Shown: positions 46,150 through 55,994 of the stretch, piece by piece
How the letters are laid out: every line of letters begins with the position of its first letter
Numbering within the stretch: the stretch's first letter is position 1
From: Diogma glabrata
Taxonomy: Eukaryota > Arthropoda > Insecta > Diptera > Cylindrotomidae
Length of the DNA: 64,000 nucleotides
Reading direction: 5' to 3'
NCBI GenBank assembly: GCA_963693315.1
Contig: OY856187.1
Location: forward strand, 45,098,235 to 45,162,234
Notes under the pieces: model-generated
What the model was told of the DNA's origin: nothing
What the model saw: the letters and a program-made list of their open reading frames with translations, nothing else
Databases searched by the model: none
Made by a program: the position numbers and the translations under genes

Positions 46150-47484
46150 AAATATGGAGGGGCTAAAATCTCAAGCTCTGAGATATCAAGACTTCGGTCT
46201 GGGTTAAGAACTTTGATATAGTTTTCGGCAAAAAACTTTTATAAGGATATGGTTTTTAGTTTTGGGCAGCGATGTATATCAAACATAACTTTTTAAAATG
46301 CAATATTCAGTATAACTTTTTGTTAAAGTACATGTATTTTTTATCTCTATTTGGATATGTATTACAAAAGTAACACGAAAAATCAATACGTTGTTGGGAA
46401 ATTATAACAGACCATATATTAACATAATTTTGGGAAAAGATTATACAATCAGCAAACTACTCAAAAACCTCTCGATTTAGCGTTTTGTAAAATAAAAAAT
46501 TCAAACTTTTTTAAACAAAATTCTAAAAATATTTCAAAAATTATTACAAAATCACAGATTAAAACATTTTTCAAAAATTCTAAAAATATTGCAAAAATTA
46601 TAACAAAATCAAAAATTGTAAGTTTTTCCAAAATTATAAAAATTATAATAAAATCAAAAATTTAAAATTCTTCCAAAAATATTCCAAAAATTCTTACAAA
46701 ATCAAAAATTGAAACTTTTTTCAAAATTCTAAAAATATGTATATATAAAATTCAAAAATTCTATTTTTTTTTCAAAATTCTAAAGATATGCCAAAAATTA
46801 GAATAAAATCAAAAATTTAAACTTTTTCTAAATTCTAAATTCTAATACTAGTTAGTATTCCAAAAATTCTTAAAAATTCAAACTTTTTCCAGAACTCTAA
46901 AAATACTGCAAAAATTATAAAAATTATAATAAAATCAAAAATTTAAAATTCTTCCAAAAATATTCCAAAAATTCTTACAATATCAAAAATTGAAACTTTT
47001 TCCATAATTATAAAAATTATAATAAAATCAAAAATTTAAAATTTTCCAAAATTCCAAAAATATTTCAAAAACTATAACAAATTCAAACGTAAACAAACAG
47101 CTAGATTTATTTTTCCAACAAATTATCTAAAAAAATAAATGATATCATTTTTTTGATACACTTGACAACATTTTTTTTGACTAACTTATAATACAAAAAT
47201 CTAGATTTTGGTCATACCAATCCCGACCATCAAAATTTCTCCAAATTCAATGTTCCTACTCGTAATCACTTAAAATTAACGTTTTTTAAGCAAAAAATAT
47301 GAAAATTTCCTTGTTTTGACACACTTGACGATTTTTTTGACACACTTCCAGTACAGTTATCGAACACATCGTCCTTTCGGCTCTTTCCATTGAGTAAACC
47401 TATTTGTAGAAAAAAAAATTTTTCAAATCCGTCCAGCGGTTTTCAAGATTTCGTAGGTTGTGACGGCCGGCCGGCCTACAGACA
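46150..47484 (-). repeat. Family A repeat, copy C (inverted)
   Basis: It starts AATATGGAGGGGCTAAAATC then GACTTCGGTCTGGG, passes through a longer 60-bp array (46500-47080) and only a remnant of the 130-bp array. It reaches GGCCGGCCGGCCTACAGAC at 47464 and breaks off where the next foldback begins (47482). It shares with copy D a block around CCTCTCGATTTAGCGTTTTG (46410-46490) that copies A and B lack. Confidence 0.85.
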
Positions 47485-47618
47485 GACATAACTCAAAATC
47501 TGTGCACTGCAAAATCCTAAACTCAAGCAATTAAGTATCTTGAATTTGCAATTCGAAAGGATATTTTGGATTTTTCTTAGGAAAAAACTCCATTTTTCTC
47601 TTATACGTGTTTCGGATT

Positions 47619-47697
47619 GGGATTCGAACTATCCTCATCAGTGCCATGGTTCGAATCCGTTTTGGCAGACACGCTATCCAATTAACCTACCGAGGCG
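47619..47697 (-). repeat. tRNA-like segment, left arm
   Basis: Inverted counterpart of 48117-48205. On the minus strand: GCCTCGGTAGGTTAATTGG then AGTTCGAATCCC, here a one-mismatch box B. GGTTCGAATCC is also present on the plus strand at 47648-47658. The two arms therefore point their tRNA-like promoters toward the outside of the element. Confidence 0.5.
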
Positions 47698-48116
47698 ATG
47701 GTATTTCAAAGTTGAAATTTCATCATTATTTTAACTACTTTTAAATTGAATTTTTCTCATTAGGTATTTCTGTCTTTTTTTTGTAATTCCAATAACCCAA
47801 TTCTAGTGTATTTAGTCTAATTAACTCTACGAACATATGCTTCGTATAAAGTAAATATGCATTCAAATAACATCAATAATTTAATCAGTGTTAGTCACAA
47901 CAACTAGTTGGAAATTGTCTTCCAAACTCGTAGATCACAAGTTATTCATTCAATGCTAACTTAGTTAGAGTATGATAAAGCATATGTTCGTAGAGTTAAT
48001 TAGACTAAAAGCACTAGAATTGTCTAATTGAATTACAAAAAACAGAAATTCCTAATGAGAAAAATTCAACTTAAAGTAGTTAAATAATGATAAAAATTTC
48101 AACTTTTAAATACATC

Positions 48117-48205
48117 GCCTCGGTAGGTTAATTGGATAGCGTGTCTGCCAAAACGGATTCGAACCATGGCACTGATGAGGATAGTTTGAATCCCAATGCG
48201 AAGCA
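48117..48205 (+). repeat. tRNA-like segment, right arm
   Basis: It reads GCCTCGG, then TAGGTTAATTGGATAGCG, a 10 of 11 match to the Pol III box A (TRGYNNARNNG), and then GTGTCTGCC. About 50 bp further AGTTTGAATCCC (48183-48194) resembles box B. GGATTCGAACC between them (48155-48165) is a perfect box B on the opposite strand. Box order and spacing fit a tRNA-derived SINE-type promoter better than a functional tRNA, since the acceptor stem does not close. Confidence 0.5.
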
Positions 48206-48292
48206 CGTATAAGAGAAAAATGGATTTTTTTCCTAAGAAAAATCCAAAATATCCTTTCGAATTGAAAAATTCAAGATACTTAATTGCTTGAG

Positions 48293-48720
48293 TTTAGAAT
48301 TTTGCAGTGCACAGTTTTTGAGTTATTGTCAAACAAGTGCGAATTTCAGACCGTTCGACCCCTCCCCCCTACGTTCCGACAGTGATTGACAGAAAAATTT
48401 GTAAAATTTCACAGAGTAAGGAAGTTTGGTAAATTTTGAATGAAAATGAATTATAGCGAAGTCTCAAATATTTATATTTCTGTGTGTATTGTATATATAT
48501 TATATTCTGTGTGTATAGGGAACGGGGGTGGAAAGGGTGAAAAAAAACATTTTTAACCCAACCGAGTGGGGTGTCATTTAAAAGAACACCTAATTTAGAA
48601 CACAGTACAATTTTTTTTAGAATTTTGCAATGCATATTTTTTGTGTTATTGTAAAAAAAGTATTTTTTGTATCCCACCGACACTTGATTGACCGAAAAAA
48701 TAATCAAATTTAAACCATTT
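48293..48720 (+). repeat. Diverged direct duplication of about 110 bp
   Basis: AGAATTTTGCAGTGCACAG, GAGTTATTGTCAAA and GACAGTGATTGACAGAAAAA (48293-48415) recur diverged at 48610-48715 (AGAATTTTGCAATGCATA, GTGTTATTGTAAAA, GACACTTGATTGACCGAAAA). The first unit overlaps the end of the foldback. Confidence 0.55.
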
Positions 48721-49023
48721 ACAAGCTGGTGTAATTGAATCTTTCTTGAGTTCCCATAAACAGTTATGGATAAGATTTAACCTGAAGCAACATATTTTGT
48801 GTCATTTTTGATCAATGATTGTAATTTACTATTGACATTTACGATTGCGTCTACGGTCGTCTGGCAATATAAAAACATTACAATTTACAACGCAACTTTT
48901 TGTCAATTATTTTTGATATTGTGTTCTTTTACATTCACACTTGTTTTGTTCATTTTATTCCCACTTGTCTGACTTTTCTTTTAGAGGTATTTGAAGTCAA
49001 AAGTCTATCAACGATCCATAAAT

Positions 49024-49565
49024 TTTGCAATAATTTTTGCAATATTTGTAGAATTTTGGAAAAAGTTTCAATTTTTGAATTTTTAAGAATTTTTGGAATA
49101 TTATTAGAATTTAGAAAAAGTTTAAATATTTGATTTTATTTTAATTTTTGGAACATATTTAGAATTTTAAAAAAAGTTTGATTTTATTTAATTTTTTACA
49201 ATAAGTTATTGGAATCTTGAAAGAAATATGAATTTATGATTTTGTAATATTTTCTCAAAACGCTAAATGGAGAGGTTTTTGAGTAGTTTGCCGATTGTAT
49301 TATCTTTTCACTAAATTATGTTAATTTATGATCTGTTATGATTTTCCGGCAACGTATTGTTGTTCCGTGTCAGTTTTGTAATAAATTTCTAAACAGAGAT
49401 AAAAAAATACATGCACTTTAAAAAAGAGGTTTGTTTGATGTACATTGCTGCCCAAAACTAAAAACAGTGTCCTCATACAAGTTTTATGCCGAAAACTATA
49501 TGAAAATCCTTAACCAAAACCGAAGTCTTGATATCTCAGAGCTTGAGCTTTCAGCCCTCCATTAA
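49024..49565 (+). repeat. Family A repeat, copy D (partial)
   Basis: It holds the 60-bp array, the C/D-specific block (CTAAATGGAGAGGTTTTTGA), the conserved CCGGCAACGTATTG segment, and the end AACCGAAGTCTTGATATCTC then AGCCCTCCAT. The 130-bp array and the GGCCG end are absent. Confidence 0.8.
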
Positions 49566-49679
49566 TAGTACATTATTTTTAGTTTTTGGACGTATGTGGC
49601 GTTTGCGAATCGAGGCTTTTCAAAACGAAACTTTTTTCAAATAAAATTCTTTTCGCTTCACAAATTCTTTTTTTAAAAT

Positions 49680-50640
49680 TCTACCTACAAATATTGCAAA
49701 AATTATAACAATATCAAAAATTAAAACTTTTCATAAAATTCTAAAAATAATGCAAAAATTATTACAAATTCAAAAATACAAACTTTTTTCAAAATTCAAA
49801 AAATATTTCAAAAACTATAACAAGTTCAAAAATTTTCCATGCCACATTTATGTAATACAAACAGCTAATTTTTTTGACATACTTGAAAATATTTTTTGAC
49901 AAACTTATAATGCCATAATTCTCAATAATAATAATAAAATTGCATGCCAAACAAATAATGAATTTTATTTTTTTCAAAAATTGGTTAAAAAAATAAATAA
50001 ACCGAAGTAAAATCTTTCTTTTGGCACACTTGACAACATTTTTTTGACAAACTTATAGTGCCATAATTCTCAATAATAATAAGAAAATTTCCGGTCATAC
50101 AAATAATTAATTTTATTTTTTCCAAAAAATTGGGTAAAAAATAAATAAAAATCTTTCTTTTGACACACTTGACAACATTTTTTTGACAAACTTATAGTGC
50201 CATAATTCTCAATAATAATAATAAAATTTCAGGTCATACAAATAATTAATTTTATTTTTTTTCCAAAAAATTGGGTAAAAAATAAATAAAAATCTTTCTT
50301 TTGACACACTTGACAACATTTTTTTGACAAACTTATAATGCAATAATCTAGTTTTTGGTCTCACATACCAATCCCGACCATCAAGATTTCTTCAAATTCA
50401 ATGTTTCCATCCGTAATCACTTAAAATGAACGTTTTTTAAGCCAAAAATGAGCAACTTTCCTTATTTTGACACACTTGACGATTTTTTGACACACTTCCT
50501 TTAAAGTTATCGAACACATCGTCCTTTCAGCTCTTCCCATTGAGTAAACTTATGTTTGGAAACAAAAATTTTTGAAATCGGTTCAGCGGTTTTTTAGATT
50601 TTGTCGGTTGTGATGGCCGGCCGGCAGGTTGTAACACCTT
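49680..50640 (-). repeat. Family A repeat, copy E (inverted, partial)
   Basis: It begins in the 60-bp array, has three well-preserved 130-bp units (49870-50340; two are almost identical) and the CACATACCAATCCCGACC segment. It stops at GGCCGGCCGGC (50624). The terminal ACTTCGGTCTG end is missing. Copies D and E lie back to back, 115 bp apart. Confidence 0.85.
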
Positions 50641-53404
50641 TCGATTCGCCTGGCAGATACTTGTGCTCGTCAAAATCGCTTGTCCATTTTTTTTTTGTAC
50701 TCTACAATAAATGAGCTAAATCATATAAACATTTCATGCTTACAGGAGGAAGTTTTTTAAAATTTTTTTACACTTTCAAACATATAGAGGATGATGCACG
50801 GCTGATGCCTGCCAGGTGGTGGTTTCCGTACTTCACATTTCATGAACTATCACTAAAAAAAATTCTAGCCTTACAGAACGACCGTTACCCAAAGAGTTCA
50901 CTAGCTTTTGGACTATCCAGTATTTTGTATTTGCATGTACTCGTAATGAGTTTTTGAAATTATGATGAAAATACCAATCCATTAGAACTACGATGATACA
51001 GAGTTGTATAACTGTGGTGAGTTCTTTGTAAATTGGTTATTTCAAAGAAAAGTTGGCTCTTAAATTGCGAGCCCTGATCTTTTCTTATTCGATTAGTTGT
51101 TCCAAAACGAGGAATGTAATGTTAAACGAAATTCTAATGTAATTGCAAATATATCTGGAATAGGAAGGGAGTGAAAAGGTCTATAATTGTATTATTATGA
51201 ATATTTGTATTAGTATGGACGCAGTGTAGAGGATCTGCTAAATCTAAAAAGAATGTTGAAACGTTCGGTCTGATAAAAACTAAATGTCTCTATACAAAAT
51301 CCAATGTCGGCATCTACGCGAGATCATAATAATTTGGTTGCACAAATTTTCATTTTGCTAGCATTTTAGGATTAGTTTTAAATAGTGAAGAGAATGTGAA
51401 CAGGTTTTTCAAGTTCCATAAAGCAACTGTACTATGATCCAGATTTAAGTTTGTTCCGCAGGCTAAAATTTGCGGCAGAAAAGGTAGAAAAAGAATGTTT
51501 TTGACATTTGTTGAAAAGAAAATTTGGTAAGACTTTTCTACTTTTATATCAATTACTGAATAGGAATCAGGGAACGTTAAAACGGGGAAATTAATTAATT
51601 TTATGAACCGCCTTGAATTAAAACAACTGTCAAGAGTTAAAGTTGCAAGTATATACAATATAATTTTTAAATCAAAATTGGTGCCAGGTCGAATCGTACT
51701 ATTGACGATTGGCTATTTCGTGATTTTTTACTTTTTTTAAAAAAAGAATTGACCCAAGAACCAAAAGAAGAGGAACCAAAAATGCTCAGAGAGAAACAGT
51801 TCCCAAAAAGGAAACAACTAAACGCAACAGTTAAAATTACGATTCGTCTCTCATATAAAATAAAAATACTTGAACAATAATGAATATAATTAATTGAAAT
51901 TATGAAATAATCCAATTCAAAACGGTCGATTTATACTCACTTGGTAATTGTGGGACTAGCATAGAATACTATTATTTTATCACATTTATGAAGGTTTTGT
52001 TATGCTTGCTTCAGTTACCTGGCACTTATCTTTATTCAAAACACTGTGAAAGGCTTTTGTTTGGAAATGAGAGAATTATAAAACCTTCATCAAAAATATG
52101 GTCAGAATGAATGCATGAATTGGGCGGATATGATATGCCATATGATGTCAAATTAACTTTATGTGAAAAATTTTCTTTGTCACATTTTACCCTAACGTTT
52201 TTCAAAACCTTAAGTTAAAAATATTGATTTCAGCAAGAGTTCTGCATTCAAAGATTGTATTTTAGGTGTAGATGCCTTGATGCTGTTGCTTGAGGACTTT
52301 TGGAGCCTTTCTACTCTTTGTTGCTTTTTTCCTATTGACTACACAGTGCTCAAAACTGTTGTTTCACTTCAATTGAAATACTAAGTTTTCGTTTGGTTTT
52401 ACATCTTTGAAAAGAATATTTTTAAATAAACAAAAACTGATTTTACCAACATTTAAACAACTACTGTATGCCACCTTACGTTTTGATTTAATTTATAAAC
52501 AAATTTTGTTCCATTAAGAACCGCAAACGGAAGGACAGTTTTGATACAATTAAAAATTCATTTCCTAAAAACTTTTTATTGATATAACCAAAACCAATGA
52601 TAGTGATAAAACTTTCAAAGATAAGTAAAATCATTTTGGTCATATTCAATAGTTTTATAGTTGAAATAATTTAATTTTTTCGCGATTATGATTGACCAAA
52701 ACAAATTAACTGTTACAACTAAATTTGAAAAATTATACTGACAAACCCAATACATAATACAATATAGAAAAACTTCATACTTTGAACTCTAATTATGTGT
52801 CAATAACTGCCGCTTCTTAACTCTGTCATGTCTTCGATTTTCACTGATCAACCATATTATTAAACATATTTTCGTGCTTTCTGTTAGTTGTAAAATCGGG
52901 GTGCTGATGATTTGTATAGTCTACTAGTCGATTTTTATAACAAGCCTAACGATACATTACATCTAATTTTTGTCTAAATTGTATTTTTAATTATATTGAA
53001 TTTAATATTATATTGTCTTAATTAATGTTATTATTCCTGTCTCCAATTTAAACAAAAAAATTTTAAGAAATGATTATCGTTGTTCGCGGTTTTTATGAAA
53101 ACTGCATACATTTAGGGAAATTGCAAATATTTCTAGTGTTACATAAAATAAAAAATAAGATTCAATGCTTGCATTCTTCATTTTTGAAATTACCGTTCAA
53201 ATTATTAATTGAAAGATTTTCTAGTTTTTGCACTTTCAAAGCTTGTTAAGGGCTCACTCAAAACATCGGACGACTAGTTAATTTTGAGTAGCATATAAAG
53301 AAACTGTCAACTCTGCTCTAATATACACACTAGGAGTAAGGCTGGGTATCCTGCATCTGTTTTCGAAAATCGATTTCTTCAGAGATTTAGGTTAGGTAGC
53401 AATT
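50641..53404. other. 2.8 kb without recognisable features
   Basis: Lower repeat density than the surroundings, but no sustained or motif-bearing frame. Frames at 51350-51658 and 51667-51915 (minus) look random. Regulatory or intronic sequence is possible but not shown. Confidence 0.4.
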
Positions 53405-54402
53405 TTGAATCTTGCATCTTAAATCTTGAATCTTGAATCTTGAATCTTGAATCTTGAATCTTGAATCTTGAATCTTGAATCTTGAATCTTGAATCTTGAA
53501 TCTTGAATCTTAATTCTTAAATCTGGAATCTTGAATCTTGAATCTTGAATCTTGAATCTTGAATCTTGAATCTTGAATCTTGAATCTTGAATCTTGAATC
53601 TTGAATCTTGAATCTTGAATCTTGAATCTTGAATCTTGAATCTTGAATCTTGAATCTTGAATCTTGAATCTTGAATCTTGAATCTTGAATCTTGAATCTT
53701 GAATCTTGAATCTTGAATCTTGAATCTTGAATCTTGAATCTTGAATCTTGAATCTTGAATCTTGAATCTTGAATCTTGAATCTTGAATCTTGAATCTTGA
53801 ATCTTGAATCTTGAATCTTGAATCTTGAATCTTGTATCTTGAATGTTGAATCTTGAATGTTGAATGCATCTTGAATCTTGAATCTTGAATCTTGAATCTT
53901 GAATCTTGAATCTTGAATCTTGAATCTTGAATCTTGAATCTTGAATCTTGAATCTTGAATCTTGAATCTTGAATCTTGAATCTTGAATCTTGAATCTTGA
54001 ATATTGAATCTTGAATCTTGAATCTTGAATCTTGAATCTTGAATCTTGAATCTTGAATCTTAAACTTGAATCTTGAATCTTGAATCTTGAATCTTGAATC
54101 TTGAATCTTGAATCTTGAATCTTGAATCTTGAATCTTGAATCTTGAATCTTGAATCTTGAATCTTGAATCTTGAATCTTGAATCTTGAATCTTGAATCTT
54201 GAATCTTGAATCTTGAATCTTGAATCTTGAATCTTGAATCTTGAATCTTGAATCTTGAATCTTGAATCTTGAATCTTGAATCTTGAATCTTGAATCTTGA
54301 ATCTTGAATCTTGAATCTTGAATCTTGAATCTTGAATCTTGAATCTTGAATCTTAAATCTTGAATCTTGAATGTTGAATATTGAATGTTGAATCTTGAAG
54401 TT
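53405..54402. repeat. (TTGAATC)n heptamer satellite, about 1 kb
   Basis: About 140 head-to-tail copies of the 7-mer TTGAATC, with scattered variants (TTGTATC, TTGAATG, TTAAATC, TTGAATA) clustered at both ends and at about 53510, 53835-53870, 54001 and 54061. Because 7 is not a multiple of 3, every frame gives a heptapeptide repeat. The minus-strand frame 53510-53869 (KIQDSRF)n is a by-product, not a gene. The array ends about 180 bp upstream of the first lectin promoter. Confidence 0.97.
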
Positions 54403-54583
54403 AAGTTAAGTTTTCATGATTATTTTCAAACTGAAACCATAACTTTATTCCATTGTTTTTTCCAAAACAGAAGATCCTCTCTACCGTGTTCCTTCCTATT
54501 GCTTTTATAAGCCAGGTTTTGTCGTCATTGACTTTTTGGAAACTACTCAAGAGAAATAATCCATAGTTCGATTCATAGTTCTG

Positions 54584-54591
54584 TATATAAA
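54584..54591 (+). promoter_or_regulatory. TATA box of lectin gene 1
   Basis: TATATAAA, 78 bp before the ATG at 54669. The downstream gene has the same octamer at 67 bp from its ATG, which supports both. Confidence 0.55.
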
Positions 54592-54668
54592 TACTAAAGT
54601 TATCAACATTTTGGTGAATAAAGTAAATTTTCATTAACTTTAAAAAATTCTTATTTTGTTCAATTAAA

Positions 54669-55214
54669 ATGTACAAAATATTATTTGTTGTCTTTTTAAT
54701 TAATTTTTGTGCTGGAAATAATCAAAATATTGAAAATAGTTCCTCGCCGTACTACATTAGCTATCCGTTAGAGGTATGAGTATCAATCACAAAATTCAAG
54801 TTATTCAACTCACATCTAAAGCATTTTCAGTTAAACTGGCATGAAGCAAATAGATTTTGTATCTATCATGGAACACATTTAGTTGATATCGAATCTGAAG
54901 AAGAAAATCGTAAAGTAATTTCGGCTATAAAAAATTTTGAAACCGAAAAAAATATATCAAAAATTCATATATGGACAAGTGGAACAGATTTAGGATTGGA
55001 TTCCAATTACTACTGGTCATCAAATGGACTCCCGATAATCTACGCAGACTGGTTAGTAGGGTATCCATCAACACCGAAAGATAAAGAACGACATTGTATT
55101 TTTATAAATCATTCGTATGATTATAAATGGCATGATTGGATTTGCGAGAAAAAACAAACGTTCATGTGTGAACATAAGTTGACATTTTCTAAAGTTGTGA
55201 AAAGGAACTGTTGA
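54669..55214 (+). CDS. Secreted C-type lectin-like protein 1
   Basis: Two exons: 54669-54773 and 54831-55214, with a 57-bp GTATGA...TTTCAG intron, phase 0. The protein is 162 residues. Residues 1-16 (MYKILFVVFLINFCAG) form a signal peptide. The C-type lectin domain spans about 33-150 with the four canonical cysteines C45, C124, C140 and C148, plus an extra C-terminal C162. The WTSGTDLG motif (83-90) is typical of fly lectins. Where sugar-binding lectins carry E-P-N, this has Y-P-S (113-115), and the W-N-D site reads W-H-D (135-137), so canonical calcium-dependent sugar binding is doubtful. Possible N-glycosylation sites are at N23, N76 and N128. It is probably extracellular, for example in immunity or secretions (inference). 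Poly(A) signals lie at 55238 and 55250. It is a tandem duplicate of the next gene. Confidence 0.9.
54774..54830 (+). other. Intron of lectin gene 1
   Basis: 57 bp from GTATGA to CATTTTCAG, separating ...SYPLE from LNWHEA. It contains an in-frame TGA at its second codon, so it must be removed. Confidence 0.9.
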
Positions 55215-55237
55215 AATTTAAACTTTAAATTGATTTG

Positions 55238-55255
55238 AATAAAATAAGCAATAAA
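55238..55255 (+). terminator. Poly(A) signals of lectin gene 1
   Basis: Two AATAAA hexamers, 55238-55243 and 55250-55255, 24-36 bp after the stop. Confidence 0.65.
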
Positions 55256-55324
55256 AGTAATTTAGTTCAAATCAATAGTTTCCTTAATTGTTCGGGAAGC
55301 CACTGTAACTTTTGTCTAGTTAAA

Positions 55325-55332
55325 TATATAAA
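55325..55332 (+). promoter_or_regulatory. TATA box of lectin gene 2
   Basis: TATATAAA, 67 bp before the ATG at 55392 and 70 bp after the poly(A) signals of gene 1. The whole intergenic space is 177 bp, so the promoter must be compact. Confidence 0.6.
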
Positions 55333-55391
55333 CTCTTGAATAATGTGCAATTGTATGCTCTTTAAGCTTTACAAACCGTAAATTTTGCAAC

Positions 55392-55952
55392 ATGAATTTA
55401 CTTTGTGTATTTATTTTAACATTTTTGTTGGTTCTTAATGGGGAAGGTATCAACAGCGATAGTTCGAATCAAGATTATCCTTTCTTTATAAGTTTTCCAT
55501 TAGAGGTAAGTAGCATCGGTTCAACTTCTATTTTTATTTTACTTTTATTATTTCTTCAGTTAAATTGGTTTCAAGCGCAACGGTATTGCGCTTATTTCGG
55601 TACACACCTTGTGGATGTTGAATCAGATGCAGAGTATGATCAAATTCTATCAGCTGTGAGATATGAAGCCGTAAAACAAAATGTTTCTGGAATACATTTA
55701 TGGACAAGTGGTACAGATTTGGGCTCAGAAGGGATTTTTTACTGGCAACCAACTGGTGCACCAATGCATGTTTCAAAATGGCATGTTGGACATCCATCCA
55801 AAACAGTAAAAAACAGAAATTGTATTATAATTTCACATGCATGGCAGTATAAATGGCACGAATGGGAATGTGAAAAGAAACACAGTTTCATGTGCAAACA
55901 TAAATTGCGTGCACCAAAAACATTGAGCAGCGATTGCTTTGTGAAAAACTAA
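55392..55952 (+). CDS. Secreted C-type lectin-like protein 2
   Basis: Two exons, 55392-55505 and 55560-55952, joined in phase 0 across a 54-bp intron (GTAAGT...CTTCAG). The spliced protein is 168 residues. A signal peptide (about 1-19, MNLLCVFILTFLLVLNGEG) is followed by a C-type lectin domain (about 36-152) with cysteines C48, C126, C142 and C150, and an extra C164 near the C-terminus as in gene 1. WTSGTDLG is at 86-93. The E-P-N position reads H-P-S (116-118) and W-N-D reads W-H-E (137-139), so the usual calcium/sugar ligands are replaced. About half of the domain residues match gene 1. The intron has no stop and is a multiple of 3, so the unspliced frame is open over 186 codons; splicing is nevertheless expected because the intron site matches gene 1 exactly. 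ATTAAA at 55989 may be the poly(A) signal. Confidence 0.9.
   Translation: MNLLCVFILTFLLVLNGEGINSDSSNQDYPFFISFPLEVSSIGSTSIFILLLLFLQLNWFQAQRYCAYFGTHLVDVESDAEYDQILSAVRYEAVKQNVSGIHLWTSGTDLGSEGIFYWQPTGAPMHVSKWHVGHPSKTVKNRNCIIISHAWQYKWHEWECEKKHSFMCKHKLRAPKTLSSDCFVKN
55506..55559 (+). other. In-frame 54-bp intron of lectin gene 2
   Basis: GTAAGTAGC...TTTCTTCAG with a pyrimidine-rich 3' end. It has 18 codons and no stop. If retained it would insert VSSIGSTSIFILLLLFLQ, a hydrophobic stretch, between the N-terminal tail and the lectin domain. Confidence 0.85.
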
Positions 55953-55994
55953 ATTTTAGAATATTTGTATAAACTTTAATTTGTTTCGATTAAA

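Larger units (their letters stand above)
47482..48326. mobile_element. 845-bp foldback with tRNA-like arms
   Basis: The left arm 47482-47850 and right arm 47965-48326 are near-identical inverted repeats. Examples are GTGCACTGCAAAATCCTAAA then TCAAGCAATTAAGTATCTTG, and their inverse at 48270-48315. The spacer is about 115 bp. Each arm holds a tRNA-like segment (see 47619-47697 and 48117-48205). It lies where copy C of family A stops, so it probably inserted into or beside that copy. Confidence 0.85.

Noticed and set aside
45901..46221. 106-codon ORF across the N run
   Set aside because: Most of the frame is undetermined bases. The rest is AT-rich leader and a family A repeat end.
53510..53869. 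119-codon ORF encoding (KIQDSRF)n
   Set aside because: It is a by-product of the 7-bp satellite, which is open in several frames. No start context or non-repeat coding sequence supports it.
53405..54402. Possible CRISPR-like or telomeric array
   Set aside because: There are no spacers and the unit is a plain heptamer. It is not the insect TTAGG telomere repeat.
55534..55797. Minus-strand ORF over lectin gene 2
   Set aside because: It is a shadow of the plus-strand gene, which has a signal peptide, domain motifs and splice sites.
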